A DNA stretch of 64,000 bases from the NCBI GenBank assembly GCA_004194705.1, contig SADC01001227.1, forward strand, positions 3,378,247 to 3,442,246, written 5' to 3'. The first letter of the stretch is position 1, and every line of letters begins with the position of its first letter. The position numbers and the translations under genes were made by a program. The DNA comes from Ditylenchus dipsaci. Its lineage: Eukaryota > Nematoda > Chromadorea > Rhabditida > Anguinidae. The notes under the pieces were generated by a model. That model had not been told where the DNA came from. It searched no databases and saw nothing but the letters and a program-made list of their open reading frames with translations. This document shows, piece by piece, positions 1 through 11,859 of the stretch.

Positions 1-221
1 AATGAATAATGTTCTAGGGAAAGAATGTAAGTAAGAAAGATCAACCGACCCAGTCCTAAGGATACGGGACACGGACAAAATCGTATCGCGCCAAAATCCT
101 CTCGGAGACAAAATTCACTCGCGCCAAATGGGACAAATTCCTCTAGGCCATGGTGACTGAAACTATGTCCCCGAAAGGATTTCTGTCAAAAGGATTGTTT
201 CACGTACCGTTGGGACAGGGC

Positions 222-1167
222 TCAAATAAAATTTATAAAAAACAATGCCTCAAAAATTTCTGAAAAAAACGTACGAACTTCGCAGACCACTGATTTTCTA
301 TGACAAGTGATTATTAAAAAATACAAAATGCGAACCTTTTTACAATTGCTGAGTTCTCGTTTGAGTCCAATCAGATGAGCATCATGTAGTCTTTCATTTG
401 AGTCCACGATGCGGACCCCAGCACTCGAATGATGAATTTCCACACCGTCTTTGTATAGCACTAAAACAGGAGAATGACATGCAAAGCAAATGCATTGTCA
501 ACAAGAAAAAACTCACAGTAGTCACAGCCAAAAGAGATGCCATCGCGCACAACCCAGCCAAGATTTCGAAAATACCTAAAATCTTGTAGTAGAACCCACC
601 GCCAAATATCTTAACCGACCAAAGCTACCTGTAGACAACAAACTTTTTACTAGTTCCAACCCATCTGTGCTAAATATTTGCTTGTAGAAATGATCCGCTG
701 TTTCATAGCCCTGGATGGAGAGCACACCTAATTCTGAGAACAAGTAAAGCGCTTCGACATGTGAAAGGAAAAGCCACTGACACCGTGAATTAGCAGCTAA
801 GAGAATTTGAATATTAAAAGTCTGAAGAATAAGAATGCACCTACAGTTCCACTGTTTCCCCGTTATTGCGTTTTCTTCAGCTGGTTGTGGGAAACACAAT
901 GAATTAGTGAAGTTCATCCGCTGTCCAATAAAAGAGCCGAAGTTCTGCTTAAAACAAGGATGATCATTACTGATTAAAGTAGAAATTCAGAAAATTTACT
1001 ATCAGAAAAAGCTTTCTTCCTCGCCGTACATCTTTGATCACAATAGTGGCTCCGTGTACGCATCCTTGGAATTTCTCTGGCATATCCGGAATGAAATTGT
1101 ATCTTCTGTATAACTTGTCCACACCTGTCTTTCTTTCAAATCGCATTTTCGTGTGCAAACTTGACAT
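222..1167 (-). CDS. TSEN2: tRNA-splicing endonuclease catalytic subunit, Sen2-like
   Basis: Four exons join in frame: 1167-1000, 947-629, 582-517 and 460-222, with introns of about 50 nt. They encode 263 residues. The N-terminal part ends in an EALYLFSELG-type helix typical of the Sen2/Sen54 fold. The C-terminal nuclease domain reads YFRNLGWVVRDG (residues 166-177), then GCDYLLYKDG, then EIHHSS, with the expected catalytic Tyr187, His195 and Lys225 or 226. The family cuts introns from pre-tRNA in the nucleus as part of the TSEN heterotetramer. The protein is shorter than vertebrate TSEN2. The start ATG lies two bases after a TTTCAG, which could be a trans-splice acceptor (inference). The exon 4 end is taken as unspliced. 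Family assignment is firm; exon ends are by eye. Confidence 0.75.
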
Positions 1168-1370
1168 TTCTGAAATTCAGATTTCAGAAATTTTATCCTT
1201 TTATCCCACCGTTTTCAATTTTTCCCCCTTTCGGGGAGGGGGGGCGGTGGTTGGTTTTGATTGATAATCACCCTCATCCCCAAATGCGGCCCTGCTGGCA
1301 AGCCTAACAAACTCTCAAAATTGCTACAGTCAAGTCTCGATATGAGATACACCCTCGGGACGAACGACTA

Positions 1371-1500
1371 TTAACTGGCCACATTTTTAACTGATCACAT
1401 TCAACTGGCCACATTCGACTGGCCACACTTTTCACTGGCCACATTCAAGTGGCCACACAATCGACTGGCCACATTCAAGTGGCCACACTCAACTGGCATT
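1371..1500. repeat. GGCCACA minisatellite
   Basis: About eight degenerate copies of a unit like AACTGGCCACATT lie directly before the first GC-hairpin repeat. No inverted partner is visible in this window. Confidence 0.8.
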
Positions 1501-1589
1501 TTACCTTGTTTTGGTGACTGGAGCTGGGCAAAAACAGTCTCTAATGCATGTATTATCAAAAGCCTTGCTCGGAATCATGTCCAAGGCAA

Positions 1590-1678
1590 GTGAGTGCGCG
1601 CATCTCTAAGCAACCAAGCCCCCTGCGCACCTGAAGTGGGCGCAGGGGGCTTGGTTGGTTAGAGATGCGCGCACTCAC
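1590..1678. repeat. GC-hairpin repeat, copy 1
   Basis: This is a near-perfect 39-bp stem, GTGAGTGCGCGCATCTCTAA pairing with TTAGAGATGCGCGCACTCAC, continuing inwards through AAGCCCCCTGCGC / GCGCAGGGGGCTT to a short loop. The conserved unit is larger (about 1510-1960) and is interrupted by the hAT MITE at 1731-1943. Confidence 0.85.
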
Positions 1679-1730
1679 TGACCTTAAACATAATTCCGAG
1701 CAAGACTTTTGATCAAAAATGCATTTAGAG

Positions 1731-1943
1731 CAGGGATGATATCTCAAAATTTCGAAAAAAAGTACATTTGGTCAAAAAAAGTACAATTTGGTCATTTTTC
1801 GTCAAAAAGTGCAATTTTATCCAGTGCTTATTGCTATTTTGGAGCGAAAAAAAAAGATTTTGACTAAAAACTTCAAAAATAAAAAAGATTTGGGGTCCCA
1901 AAAAAAGTACAAATCTTTTTAAAAAGTACATATATCATCCCTG
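1731..1943. mobile_element. hAT-type MITE with 8-bp target duplication
   Basis: The 213-bp element has terminal inverted repeats CAGGGATGATAT and is flanked on both sides by ATTTAGAG (1723-1730 and 1944-1951). CAGGG ends plus an 8-bp duplication are the hAT signature. The uninterrupted empty site is present in inverted form near 6275-6290, in the opposite arm of the surrounding palindrome. No coding capacity. Confidence 0.85.
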
Positions 1944-2214
1944 ATTTAGAGACTATTTTTGCCCAGCTCCAGTGACTAAAACATGATAAAACAGGTAAAA
2001 AGTCAAAATTCAAAAGTGCCCAAACCTCAGAACTCAAAAATAATGTCTTTTTTGAGCTTGTGAGGCGATTTTAGGTCGATATAGGGTGTTTGGGAACATT
2101 TTTAAAAAAGTTGATTGGGGGGGGGGTATATGCAAGTAGCGTCAAAATTTCTTAATTTCAGAAATACAAATGGTCATCTGAAGATCTAGATAAGCTTTTT
2201 TCGTGCGTGACTAA

Positions 2215-2575
2215 ACGTCCTTGTCATCAAAGAAGTACATACTGTCTTTTTGACGGACCATTATTTTGTCCAACTTCTTATCCATAGTGCGCTGATCGTC
2301 GTCCACATGCTGCTTCTGACCAAAGAATGAAGTGATTTTCGGCGCCTGAACATTTATTAGCATGAAATGCCTTAATATTACATAATATTACATTGCTTTG
2401 CTCATCATTGCCCGATTAGTACTTTTAAAACTCCTCATCGTGCCCTTTCTTCTGAAGATGCTTGATCATATTCAAGGTGGATAAATCCTTTGGAACCTCT
2501 AGAAGATCCTTGCATTCGAGACAGCTGCGCTTTTGCTCGCCTTTGACTGTAATGACGCTATTTTCCGAAAATAAA
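2215..2575 (-). pseudogene. hAT transposase N-terminal relic (BED zinc finger)
   Basis: The minus strand near 2570-2430 encodes a BED-type finger, CLECKDLLEVP...TLNMIKHLQKKGHDEEF (C-x2-C, then H and H). A following block (about 2345-2215) reads like the conserved segment after the BED domain, FGQKQHVDDDQRTMDKKLDK then MYFFDDKDV, before stops. The last part is duplicated in the right arm at 5955-6000 on the plus strand. The catalytic and dimerisation domains are missing. BED fingers bind transposon ends in hAT elements. I call it a dead fragment carried in the arms of the composite repeat. Confidence 0.6.
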
Positions 2576-3429
2576 GGGGCGCGCAAACTTTTTAGTTACG
2601 GATTCAGAAAGAAAAACGATTTTTGCACAGGATCAGAGAAAAAATTTAGAAAAAACAATTCTGTGAAGCGAAAAAATGTGTGGACACATGCTGCGTTCGC
2701 GGTAGCGCTACACACTTTTTCGCTTAACAAAAAACTGAAACAGAAAAAAAAGAAGTGAACCAAAATGAAAAGGCATATCACATGAATTTTAAAGAGAGAA
2801 TTTTTTATTAAATTATTCTAGCGATTTTCGGGTTGTGGAAGTGGATGCCCCTTTGGGTGGGTACCTATGCTCGAGTTGGAGGCTAAAATACACTATTTGG
2901 GGTGGCCAAAAAATCGTTTATTTAACACGCGAAAGGCCGACTGTAACTTTCGGGTGTATAAGCCTAACTTTTCACGCTGAGCACGATGGCGCACAAAATT
3001 TTCGTGAAAAGGTGTGAGTAGAAAGGGTAAAACAGCTTCTGAAAATAGGTAACTTTCATCTACTCCTGACCACCTGGAATTTGAGAAAAACATCGGTGGT
3101 ACTCGCTCAAATTGAAGCAGCACTTAGATGTCTGATATACCAAAATGGAGGGCGTAATCAGGGTTATCTATTGCGCGCAAACTTGTATCTGAGTGATTTC
3201 AATTTCCCAGAGCATTTTGGATTTTCTCATTACAAGCCAGTTTTCGAAAACCCTCTATTTTAATCATGGAATGGTCCTAGACATGTCATAGTTGCGTTTA
3301 AGTTCTCAATACGTGATCAACACTTGTGGAGAAATTTAAGAGCTTCAAGAAGTAAGACCAGCACTTTCCCTAAAATTGAAATTTGAAGGATACCTGGTTT
3401 GGCATATTCTTGGATAATTTTCTAAAGAA

Positions 3430-4560
3430 AAGAGTATGAGAGTATATATATTGAGAGTATATATATATAGCAAAGTGATCAGCGTGAAAAATGCAACAGA
3501 ACTAGTGCAAAGACTCACAAGACAACAAGCGAATATAACAAAATTCAAGGCAAAACCATTTGACTCCAAAACCCTACAGAAAACCATGGTCTTTCGGACG
3601 AGAATTCAAGTGGTTGTGGCTTAGTTTCGTAATTTTTTCAAAAAATTTCATGGAATTTTTTAGAAAATAAAAATATCACATGATAGAGCGCAAAAAACTG
3701 CATCAGATACAATGGTTAGATTACATGTGAGACTGTGTTCTCCCTCTTTTGAGAAGTTTGTAGAAGTATGTTGGAAACTTCGTCGTACATGGCAGTTTCT
3801 AGTTTATGCCGTTTCTAGAATAGTAATCACGGTCTTGATTCAGATCTAACCAATGTATGTGATGCAGTTTTTTGCGCTCTATCACGTGATATTTTAATTT
3901 TTTAAAAAATTCCTTGAAATTTTTTGAAAAAATTACGAAACTAAGCCACAACCACTTGAATTCTCGTCCGAAAGACCATGGTTTTCTGTAGGGTTTTGGA
4001 GTCAAATTGTTTTGCCTTGAATTTTGTTATATTCGCTTGTTGTCTTGTGAGTCTTTGCACTAGTTCTGTTCAGTGTTTCCAAAAAACAGAACACAGAATT
4101 AACCACAGAATTTTTAAAAGTGCTCGTAATTGTGTTTTTTGTATGGTATTTTTGCTAATTTTTTGTGCGTTTTGTTCAGCGTTAAAAGTTGCAGTAGGAG
4201 ACCACGCGTTTCGCAAATTTTCCACTAAAACAGCAAGAAAATTTGACTTTTGGCCCGAAAAAGTGAAAAACAGAATTCTGTTTTCTGTTTTTGACTTTTT
4301 CGGGACAAAAGTCAAATTTTCTTGCTGTTTTAGTGGAAAATTTGTGAAACGCGTATGGTCCCTACCGCAACTTTTAACGCTGAACAAAACGCACAAAAAA
4401 TTAGCAAAAATACCATACAAAAAACACAATTACGAGCACTTTTAAAAATTCTGTGGTTAATTCTGTGTTCTGTTTTTTGGAAACACTGGTTCTGTTGCAT
4501 TTTTCAAGCTGATCACTTTGCTATATATATACTCTCAATTTTCTTTAGAAAATTATCCAA
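3430..4560. mobile_element. Nested palindromic element
   Basis: The outer arms 3430-3640 and 3895-4080 are inverted copies. The latter runs into a second near-perfect palindrome (4076-4500) centred near 4287, with the GAATTC-containing turn at 4270-4300. ORFs across the region are by-products of symmetry. No gene. Confidence 0.75.
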
Positions 4561-4574
4561 GAATATGCCAAACC

Positions 4575-4915
4575 AGGGGCTGTATGCATTGGCAGCTAGG
4601 ATTGAGGATAGGATTAATCCTATCCTCAAGCCGATCCATATGCATTAGGACGGATAGGATTGAGGATAGGATTAATCCTATCCTCAAGCCTATCCGTATG
4701 CATTAGGACGGATTGGATTCTAGATCGGATAATTTCAGTGCATTTTCAGAAACGTGAAATTATCCGATCTAGAATCCAAGCCGATCCGTACGCATTAGGA
4801 CGGATAGGATTAAGGATAGGATTAATCCTATCTCCAATCCGATCCGTATGCATTGGAACACGGATTGAGGATAGGATTAATCCTATCCTCAATCCTAGCT
4901 GCCAATGCATACGGC
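4575..4915. repeat. GGATTGAGGATAGGATTAAT palindromic tandem repeat
   Basis: Six copies of a small self-complementary unit, GGATAGGATTAATCCTATCC, alternate with a GCATTAGGACGGAT spacer around a central hairpin at 4715-4785. It is flanked by inverted GCTGTATGCATTGGCAGCTA. No coding content. Confidence 0.8.
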
Positions 4916-4974
4916 CCCAGGTATCCTTCAAATTTCAATTTTAGGGAAAGTGCTGGTCTTACCTCTTCTTCTGC

Positions 4975-5770
4975 AATTTCTGAAAAAATTTGGCTCAAAT
5001 CGAAAACACCCGTCAAAATCATTAAATCTCCCGTCAAATTTATTTTTTATCCCGTCAAATTCAAATTTTCCACAAAATCATTATTTCTCCCGTCAAAATC
5101 ATTAAATCTCCCGTCAAAATCATTAAATCTCCCGTCAAAACCATTAAATCTCTCGTCAAAATCATTAAATCTCCCGTCAAATTTAAATTTTTGCATAAAT
5201 TTTGCGGGAATTCAAATTTTCTAGTCAGAAAATAACTTGGATTGGTCAGAATCCCACCCGGGAATGGCCAGAAGCGTCTGAAAGTTGGTTTATTGGGGTT
5301 TACTGAAGGAGAGGGGGTTAAACTTTTTGCGAAAAATCGATTGAGCGGATCAGATTTGGGGTCAGATGGGCTTAATCGCACAGAATTCCAGGTTTATGGT
5401 GGTTTTTAGTGGTTCAGGGTCGAGTTGTGGGCGATTAAGCCCATCTGACTCGAATTCTAATCCGCTCAATCGATTTTTTCCAAAAGTTTACTCCCCCTTT
5501 AGTAAAACCCCAAAAAACCAACTTTCAGGCGCTTCTGGCCGTTCCGGGGTGGGATTCTGACCAATCCAAGTTATTTTCTGACTAGAAAATTTGAATTCCC
5601 GCAAAATTTATGCAAAAATTTAAATTTGACGGGAGATTTAATGATTTTAACGGAGAAATAATGATTTTGTGGAAAATTTGAATTTGACGGATAAAAAATA
5701 AATTTGACGGGAGATTTAATGATTTTGACGGGTGTTTTCAGGTACAGCCAAAAAATTTTGCGTGATTTTT
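4975..5770. mobile_element. Fold-back element, CCCGTCAAAATCATTAAATCT arms
   Basis: The two arms contain a tandem 21-bp unit (CCCGTCAAAATCATTAAATCT) at 5000-5190 and 5620-5740. They surround a palindromic core (5200-5590) with TTTTGCGGGAATTC and a central stem around 5400. The core is the same family as the core at 26190-26600, but the minisatellite differs. No ORF of note. Confidence 0.75.
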
Positions 5771-6325
5771 GTGCTGACTTTCCACCCATCTTGTAGCTCT
5801 TGAATTTCTCTACAAGTGTTGACCACGTATTGAGAAGTTAAACGCAGCTATGACATGTCTAGGATCATTTTATGGTTAAAATTGAAGGTTTTCGAAAACT
5901 GGCTTGTAATGAAAAAATCTAAAATGCTCTGGGAAATAAAGAAATAAGAAGCTGGACAAAATAATGGTCCGTCAAAAAGACAGTATGTACTTCTTTGATG
6001 ACAAGGACGTTTAGTCACGCACGAAAAAAGCTTATCTAGATCTTCAGATGACCATTTGTATTTCTGAAATTAAGAAATTTTGACGCTACTTGCATATACC
6101 CCCCCCCCAATCAACTTTTTTAAAAATGTTCCCAAACACCCTATATCGACCTAAAATCGCCTCACAAGCTCAAAAAAGACATTATTTTTGAGTTCTGAGG
6201 TTTGGGCACTTTTGAATTTTGACTTTTTACCTGTTTTATCATGTTTTAGTCACTGGAGCTGGGCAAAAATAGTCTCTAAATGCATTTTTGATCAAAAGTC
6301 TTGCTCGGAATTATGTTTAAGGTCA

Positions 6326-6418
6326 GTGAGTGCGCGCATCTCTAACCAACGAAGCCCCCTGCGCCCCCGAAGGGGGCGCAAGGGATTGGTTGCTTGGGGT
6401 TGAGATGCGCACACCCAC
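6326..6418. repeat. GC-hairpin repeat, copy 2
   Basis: The stem starts GTGAGTGCGCGCATCTCTAA and returns as GAGATGCGCACACCCAC. The unit continues to 6510 through CTCGAAAGGGACTCTGGATG and GTTTATTTATGCGGTAGGCC, the conserved outer end of the family. Confidence 0.8.
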
Positions 6419-6509
6419 GTAACTTAGACACAAATCACTCGAAAGGGACTCTGGATGCATAAATAATGTATGCATACCAGAGTTTATTTATGCGGTAGGC
6501 CTTTATTAC

Positions 6510-9345
6510 TTTATTCTGCCCGCAAATTAGAAATCCCGCTAATTACTTTTTTCTGGCCGCAAAATATTTTTTTCTGGCCGCAAAATACTTTTTTCGGCTA
6601 CCAGACAATTTCCAATATTTTTGGAAAATGTCGCCCGACATTTTCCAAAAAGATTGGAAATTGTCTGGTAGCTCTTTTTTCTGCCCGCAAATTACTCTTT
6701 TTTGGCCGCAAATTTTTTAAAAAATGGCCGCGAAAATTTGCGGCCAGAAAAAAAATTATTTTGCGGCCAGAAAAAAAGTGGACGGTACTTTTTTCTGCCC
6801 CCGAATTACTTTTTTCTGCCCCCAAATTTTCAAAAAAATGCCCCCAAATTTTCAAAAAAATGCCCCCAAATTTTTCTTCAGTGGGTATAGGGCTAATTCG
6901 GTGTCCCCTACTCAATTTTTCTCATTGTTTTATGGTTTTTATCTGTTTTAAGCATCTTGTTGTGTGCTAGTCTCACAAAATTGACCATTAATAAGATATT
7001 TTGCAGGGCTGGAACGGAAGACAAAAAATGTCGGAACAAAAATCGGAACCGGAAGTAGAAAATTCTCAAAACCGGAAGTCGGGAATCGGAAGAAAAAAAC
7101 TGCCGGAAATCGGAAATCGGAAGAAATTCAAAAAATTTCCTAGTGCCAAAATTTTATGTTGTACACATGCGTCCGCATCAGTGTTTTCATAATTCACACT
7201 AACAGTGACACTAACATTGACACTGACATGTCAGTTTAGCAAACTGACATTTTTTAACAGTGTTCGTATACATGAAAGAACTTGTCTTTTCGAAATTCTG
7301 TAAAGTGCGTTAGAAAGCTGACGAAATTCTGATTGAGAAAGGTGTTATCAAATTATCAACCCGCCTATGAAAAAAAACCGGAAAAAATAAGTGTCAGTTT
7401 CATTTTTAATGTCCGTTTAGCAAAAAAAGTCTAAACTGACACTGAATTTTTTTTGACAAACTGACATTAAAAATGAAACTGACACTTATTTTTTCCGGTT
7501 TTTTTCATAGGCGGGTCGAAAATGTGATAACACCTTTCTCAATCAGAATTTCGTCAGCTTTCTAACGCATTTCACAGAATTTTGAAAAGACAAGTTTTTT
7601 CATGTCTACGACTACTGTTAAGAAATGTCAGTTTGATAAACTGACATGTCAGTGTCAATGTCACTTTTAGTGTGAATTATGAAAACACTGATCCGCACCC
7701 GCCTTTTCTGAGATCATTTACAATGAATCCAGCAGTTGAAAAGAAACGCTCACTTTCTTGAGAACCAGGTGGCGCACTAGATATTTGCGGACCGAAGGTC
7801 TCCGCAAAGCTGTAACTTCCATTTCCTTGCAAGACATTTCTGCCAAAAATACTTCGAAAATATTTTTCAAGTGAACTATTCTCTTCCGAAATTTTCGAAA
7901 TTCGCCCTATTTTTTCGGAAATCGGAAAACGGAAGAGAAAAAGTGCCGGAAATCGGAAGACGGAAATCGGAATTCCGTTCCACCCCTGGTATTTTGGTTA
8001 GTCATTTTCAACTATTTATAGGCCTTATTTTTTCTTGTTTTCAGCCCATATTTGACTTCTGGTGGTTGATTTTTTTACTTTTCATGGTGGTTTTTCAGGT
8101 AAATTTCACAGATTACAGTGAGAAGAGCTCAAGATCAATGTCAAAGCTGTTTAACAATCAAAGGATTCTCGCATCGGTTGGCTTAGTCTTTTTTTTCAGC
8201 TTTTAGATGTTGTTTTCAGAAGCTTGTATTTGTGATTTCAGATTCGCTGATCAGGTAAATTTTAATTTGGTAAAATAGTATGTAGCATCATGGTCTGCTA
8301 GATTTATATCATTAATTTTCAGATAGAATGGGTCATTAAGGTATTTTATTCTGATCGCGGAATTTCTCTTTTGCTGTCTTTTATCGATCAGTATTTTAGG
8401 TCATGGACGACAGTTTGCTCAGTTTGGTCAGTAATCGTGGTATGTGTGGTAACTAAAACTACTAAAACACAGAAAAGTACCAAGTGACTATCACACGTGT
8501 AGATTTTTAAAAGTCTGTGGTTCAGAGCTAGAAATTATTGTCATTAAGATAATGAAAAATGATAATGAAAAAAATGTGGCTTATAACCACTCTCGCTAGG
8601 CAGCCTGTTATAAACAAGTTAATGTGATCCGACAGTTATGTTACGAAGACCTAGCCATACTGTCTCGAAGGTGGAGCACGAAGGCACATAGAGAGTGACA
8701 TTGCCACCACAAACAGCTTGACAAAGTCAATAGTTATCACATTAACGAAAAAATTCTGAATTGACGTTACGTGCGCTGACGACTTTTTCGAGCTGTATGC
8801 GAATTGTGTCGAAAAAAAAAATTTACCTGATCAGCGAATCTGAAATCACAAATACAAGCTTCTGAAAACAACATCTAAAAGCTGAAAAATAAAGACTAAG
8901 CCAACCTATGCGAGAATCCTTTGATTGTTAGACAGCTTTGACATTGATATTGAGCTCTTCTCACTGTAATCTGTGAAATTTACCTGAAAAACCACCATGA
9001 AAAGTAAAAAAAATCAACCACCAGAAGTCAAATATGGGCTGAAAACAAGAAAAAATAAGACCTATAAATAGTTGAAAATGACTAACCAAAATACCTTTTA
9101 ATGGTCATTTTGTAAGACTAGCACACAACAAGATGCTTAAAACACATGAAAACCATAAAACAATGAGAAAAAATTGAGTAGGGGACACTGAATTAGCCCT
9201 ATACCCACTAAAGAAAAATTTGGGGGCAGAAAAAGTAATTTGGGGGCAGAAAAAAGTAATTTGGAGGCAGAAAAAAGTAATTTGGGGGCAGAAAAAAATA
9301 ATTTGGGGGCAGAAAAAATGGGGGCAGAAAAAAAATAAGAAATTC
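6510..9345. mobile_element. Composite palindrome with GCAGAAAAAAGTAATTTG arms
   Basis: The left arm 6540-6990 and right arm 9105-9345 are inverted copies. They include tandem TTTTTTCTGCCCCCAAATTA units and a shared 100-bp stretch (6880-6990 with 9105-9200). Two further inverted pairs lie inside: 7190-7690 (a TGTCAGTTTAGCAAACTGACA palindrome) and 7990-8260 with 8820-9100. The central 8270-8815 is single-copy AT-rich DNA with no recognisable gene. Confidence 0.7.
7190..7690. repeat. TGTCAGTTTAGC palindrome, copy 1
   Basis: Two 240-bp arms meet near 7440. The ends are CAGTGTTTTCATAATTCACAC and its complement. Other copies lie at 9405-9690 and, partially, 11745-11830. Confidence 0.75.
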
Positions 9346-9404
9346 TGTGATGTGTGTAAGACAGCTGACAAATCTCTGACTGAGAAAGGTGTTATCAGAG
9401 TTTT

Positions 9405-9690
9405 GACATGTCTTTGAAAAAAAGTGTGAAAAAGTAAAAGTCAGTTTCATTTTTAATGTCAGTTTAGCAAAAAAGAGCCTAAACTGACACTGACATTTTT
9501 TTGCTAAACTGACATTAAAAATGAAACTGACTTTTACTTTTTCAAACTTTTTTCCAAAGACAGGTCAAAACTCTAACACTTTTCTCAGTCAGAAATTCGT
9601 CAGCTGTCTAACACACTTTACAGAATTTCGAACAGACAACTTTTTTTATGTCTGCGACCACTGTTACGCGGAGCGAAATGCCTTGGGTAT
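9405..9690. repeat. TGTCAGTTTAGC palindrome, copy 2
   Basis: An inverted repeat centred near 9480 with arms AAGTCAGTTTCATTTTTAATGTC and its complement. Same family as 7190-7690, with truncated outer ends. Confidence 0.7.
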
Positions 9691-10135
9691 TCTTCGGTTA
9701 GGTGGATATCCACCTAACTGCCCGATAAATATGAAACTCCGCCAAAGTCAAAAACAACCCACTTTTCTTGCGTGTGGAAGTCATTTTTGACAGGTGGTAC
9801 CCAGGTATAGGGGTTCGGATGGCTACAAATGTATATTTGGTCCTGTCAAACAGAATCGCTAGCCGGGTTTTACATATGTCTAAATAAAAATAAAAATATT
9901 TTTTAGGCCAGACAGGTGGATATCCACATATCCGAAGGTACCCGCCTCGGATTTCGGGTTCAGGGTTTCCCTGCAACTCAGGCCTTGCCTAAGTTTGTGA
10001 AAGGACTATAAAAGTGGCTTTAAGACACAGTTTCCAAATATCGAGGCCAAATGAGTGTCCTTGAAAAGTGATGCTTCCTATCAGATTCGAACATTCTGAT
10101 AAAATGGACCACCTCCACAGGGATTTGAACCTTGT
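9690..10135. repeat. Intergenic repeats with GGTGGATATCCACC motifs
   Basis: No gene is seen. The segment contains GGTGGATATCCACCT twice, a motif recurring at 13.8, 36.0-36.4 and 59.0 kb. At 10108-10125 the minus strand carries a pol III B-box-like GGTTCAAATCC. Confidence 0.5.
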
Positions 10136-10139
10136 AAAT

Positions 10140-10855
10140 GAATTTACGACCCTAACGGAGTATACACCCCCCCCTTCCAAATGGAATTTTTTTAAAAGTG
10201 TTTCCAAACACCCTGTATCGACTCAAAATCGCCTCAGAAGTTCAAAAAAGGGCATTATTTTTAAGTTCTGGTTAATAAAAATCAAGTTTTGGGCATTTTT
10301 AAATCTCTACCATATGACTGTTTTACCCTGTTTTTCAACATGGGGCTGGGCAAAAAGTACCTCTAAATGCCTTTTTGATCAAGAGTCTTGCTCGGAATCA
10401 TGTCTAAGGTAAGTGAGTGCGCTCATCTCTGACCGACCAAGCCCCCTGCGCCCCCTTTGGGGCGCAGGGGGCTTGGTTGCTTGGGGTTGAGATGCGCACA
10501 CACACATACCTGAGACACCAATCACTCGAAAGTGACTCTGGATGCATGAAAAATGATGCATACCAGATTTTTATTTATGCGGTCGGCCCAGTATTCAAAA
10601 CTATGTTCAACATCTTCCTTTTTGTTCAAAATTGGCCCTTTTCGGTCCATTTCCACCCTAATACGGCCCTAAATCCCTTCAAAAATGGTCAAAATAGGTA
10701 TTTTTGGGTGGTTCCACAACTCGATTTTTTATTGACCAAAACTCAAAAATAATGCTTTTTTCGAGTTCTCGATGCGATTTTGAGTCGATATAGGGTGTTT
10801 GGAAACACTTTTAAAAAAATTCCATTTAGGGGGTGGTATACTCCGGTAGCACCGA
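10140..10855. mobile_element. Inverted-repeat element enclosing a GC-hairpin unit
   Basis: The terminal segments 10140-10240 and 10740-10850 are inverted copies sharing CGATATAGGGTGTTTGG, AAAATTCCATTT and a C/G tract. These ends resemble the arms at 1945-2130 and 6090-6260. The middle is a GC-hairpin repeat (10413-10505). No coding content. Confidence 0.65.
10413..10505. repeat. GC-hairpin repeat, copy 3
   Basis: The stem GTGAGTGCGCTCATCTCTGA pairs imperfectly with GTTGAGATGCGCACACACAC. The inner stem GCCCCCTGCGCCCC / GGGGCGCAGGGGGC is perfect. Flanks TTGCTCGGAATCATG and CTCGAAAGTGACTCTGGATG match the other copies. Confidence 0.8.
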
Positions 10856-10904
10856 ATTTACTTGTAGACCAATTTACTGTAGATGAATTTACCGTCACCC
10901 GTTA

Positions 10905-11126
10905 GAAAAAGGAAAGGGAATGCAGAATTACAACTAAAAAAATTTGCACCAAAAAAAGCTAATTTGCTCCACACAAAAGTCTTTTTGGCCCAAAAAAGTC
11001 TTTTTTGACCAAAAAAAGCTTTTTTGAACCAAAAATATTTGACCCGAAAAAAAGTTTTTTTGACCCAAAATAAAGTCTTTTTGCGCCAAAAAAGTCTTTT
11101 CGCTCCAGAAAAAATCTTTGTCCAAT
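10905..11126. mobile_element. Solo end of the AAAAAGTCTTTTTGACC Mutator-like family
   Basis: The order GCAGAATTACAACTAAAAAA, GCACCAAAAAAAGCTAATTTG, tandem AAAAAGTCTTTTTGACC units, then GCTCC...CTTTGTCC matches the right arm of the element at 56514-57997. The left arm and internal gene are absent here. Confidence 0.65.
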
Positions 11127-11234
11127 CTTGGCTACACATTGGTATAAGCCCCATTCATAATCGCGCGGGACACGGGACAATTGTTCAAATACGTTTTTGT
11201 CTCTATCTCGGCTCCCAGCCATCATTTTTCACTA

Positions 11235-11411
11235 CAGTCGAGTCTCGATTTAACGTACCCCCAATTAAACGTACTTTTCGATTTAACGTACCCCTAGGGC
11301 CGGTCCCTCCAATAATAAACTCCGTCAAATTTACCCCGATATAACGTACCCGTCGATTTAACGTACCCCTAGGGTCGGTCCCCAGGGGTACGTTAAATCG
11401 AGACTCGACTG
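11235..11411. mobile_element. Tc1/mariner-like MITE, TA flanked
   Basis: The 177-bp palindromic element starts CAGTCGAGTCTCGATTTAAC and ends in the complement, with TA on each side. It sits inside another inverted pair (11150-11230 with 11580-11690). A small palindrome at 11430-11580 lies beside it. Confidence 0.7.
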
Positions 11412-11859
11412 TACTTTTAATAGATCCACAAGGGAACAGACCTTGCTCTACAACAAAAAAATCCATATATTTATACCGCGGGACATTGACCTGGGGACAG
11501 CCTAAAACCGTTTTCAATACTGATCATGGGAAATCTGTTATCCCTATGTTGTAGAGCAAGGTCTGTTCCCTTACGAATCTATAAAAAGTAGTGAAAAATG
11601 ATGGCTGGGAGCCGAGATAGAGACAAAAACGTGTTTGAAAAATTGTCCCGTGTCCCGCGGGAGTATGAATGGGGTTTTAGAAAGCAAGTTGAAAAATTCG
11701 TACGTAAATACAACGATAAAGAAAAAAATTAGAATTGGCGGGGCAGTGTTTTCATAATTCACACTGACATTGACACTGACATGTCAGTTTAGCGAACCTA
11801 ACATTTTTTAACGCGGAGCGAAGCGATTTTTAGTCAGAATCAGAGTAAGCGATTTTTAG

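Larger units (their letters stand above)
1945..6270. mobile_element. Composite inverted-repeat element with nested insertions
   Basis: Positions 1945-2275 return in inverted orientation at 5948-6270, including a shared poly-G/C tract and a truncated hAT coding segment. Further inverted pairs sit inside: 3205-3345 with 5800-5930, and 3345-3420 with 4915-4965. Other palindromes are inserted within it (3430-4560, 4575-4915, 4975-5770). No complete transposase remains. The stretch 2600-3200 is AT-rich with nothing recognisable. Confidence 0.7.

Noticed and set aside
600..640. Frameshift between TSEN2 exons 2 and 3
   Set aside because: With the acceptor at TACAAG|AT (start 582) the phase closes, so no defect is needed.
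222..1167. Sen54-type subunit instead of Sen2
   Set aside because: The EALYLF region resembles both, but the GCDYLLYKDG...HHSS...KK catalytic set is present, and Sen54 lacks it.
4070..4445. Overlapping ORFs of 155 and 119 codons on opposite strands
   Set aside because: Both come from the two arms of the same palindrome and mirror each other.
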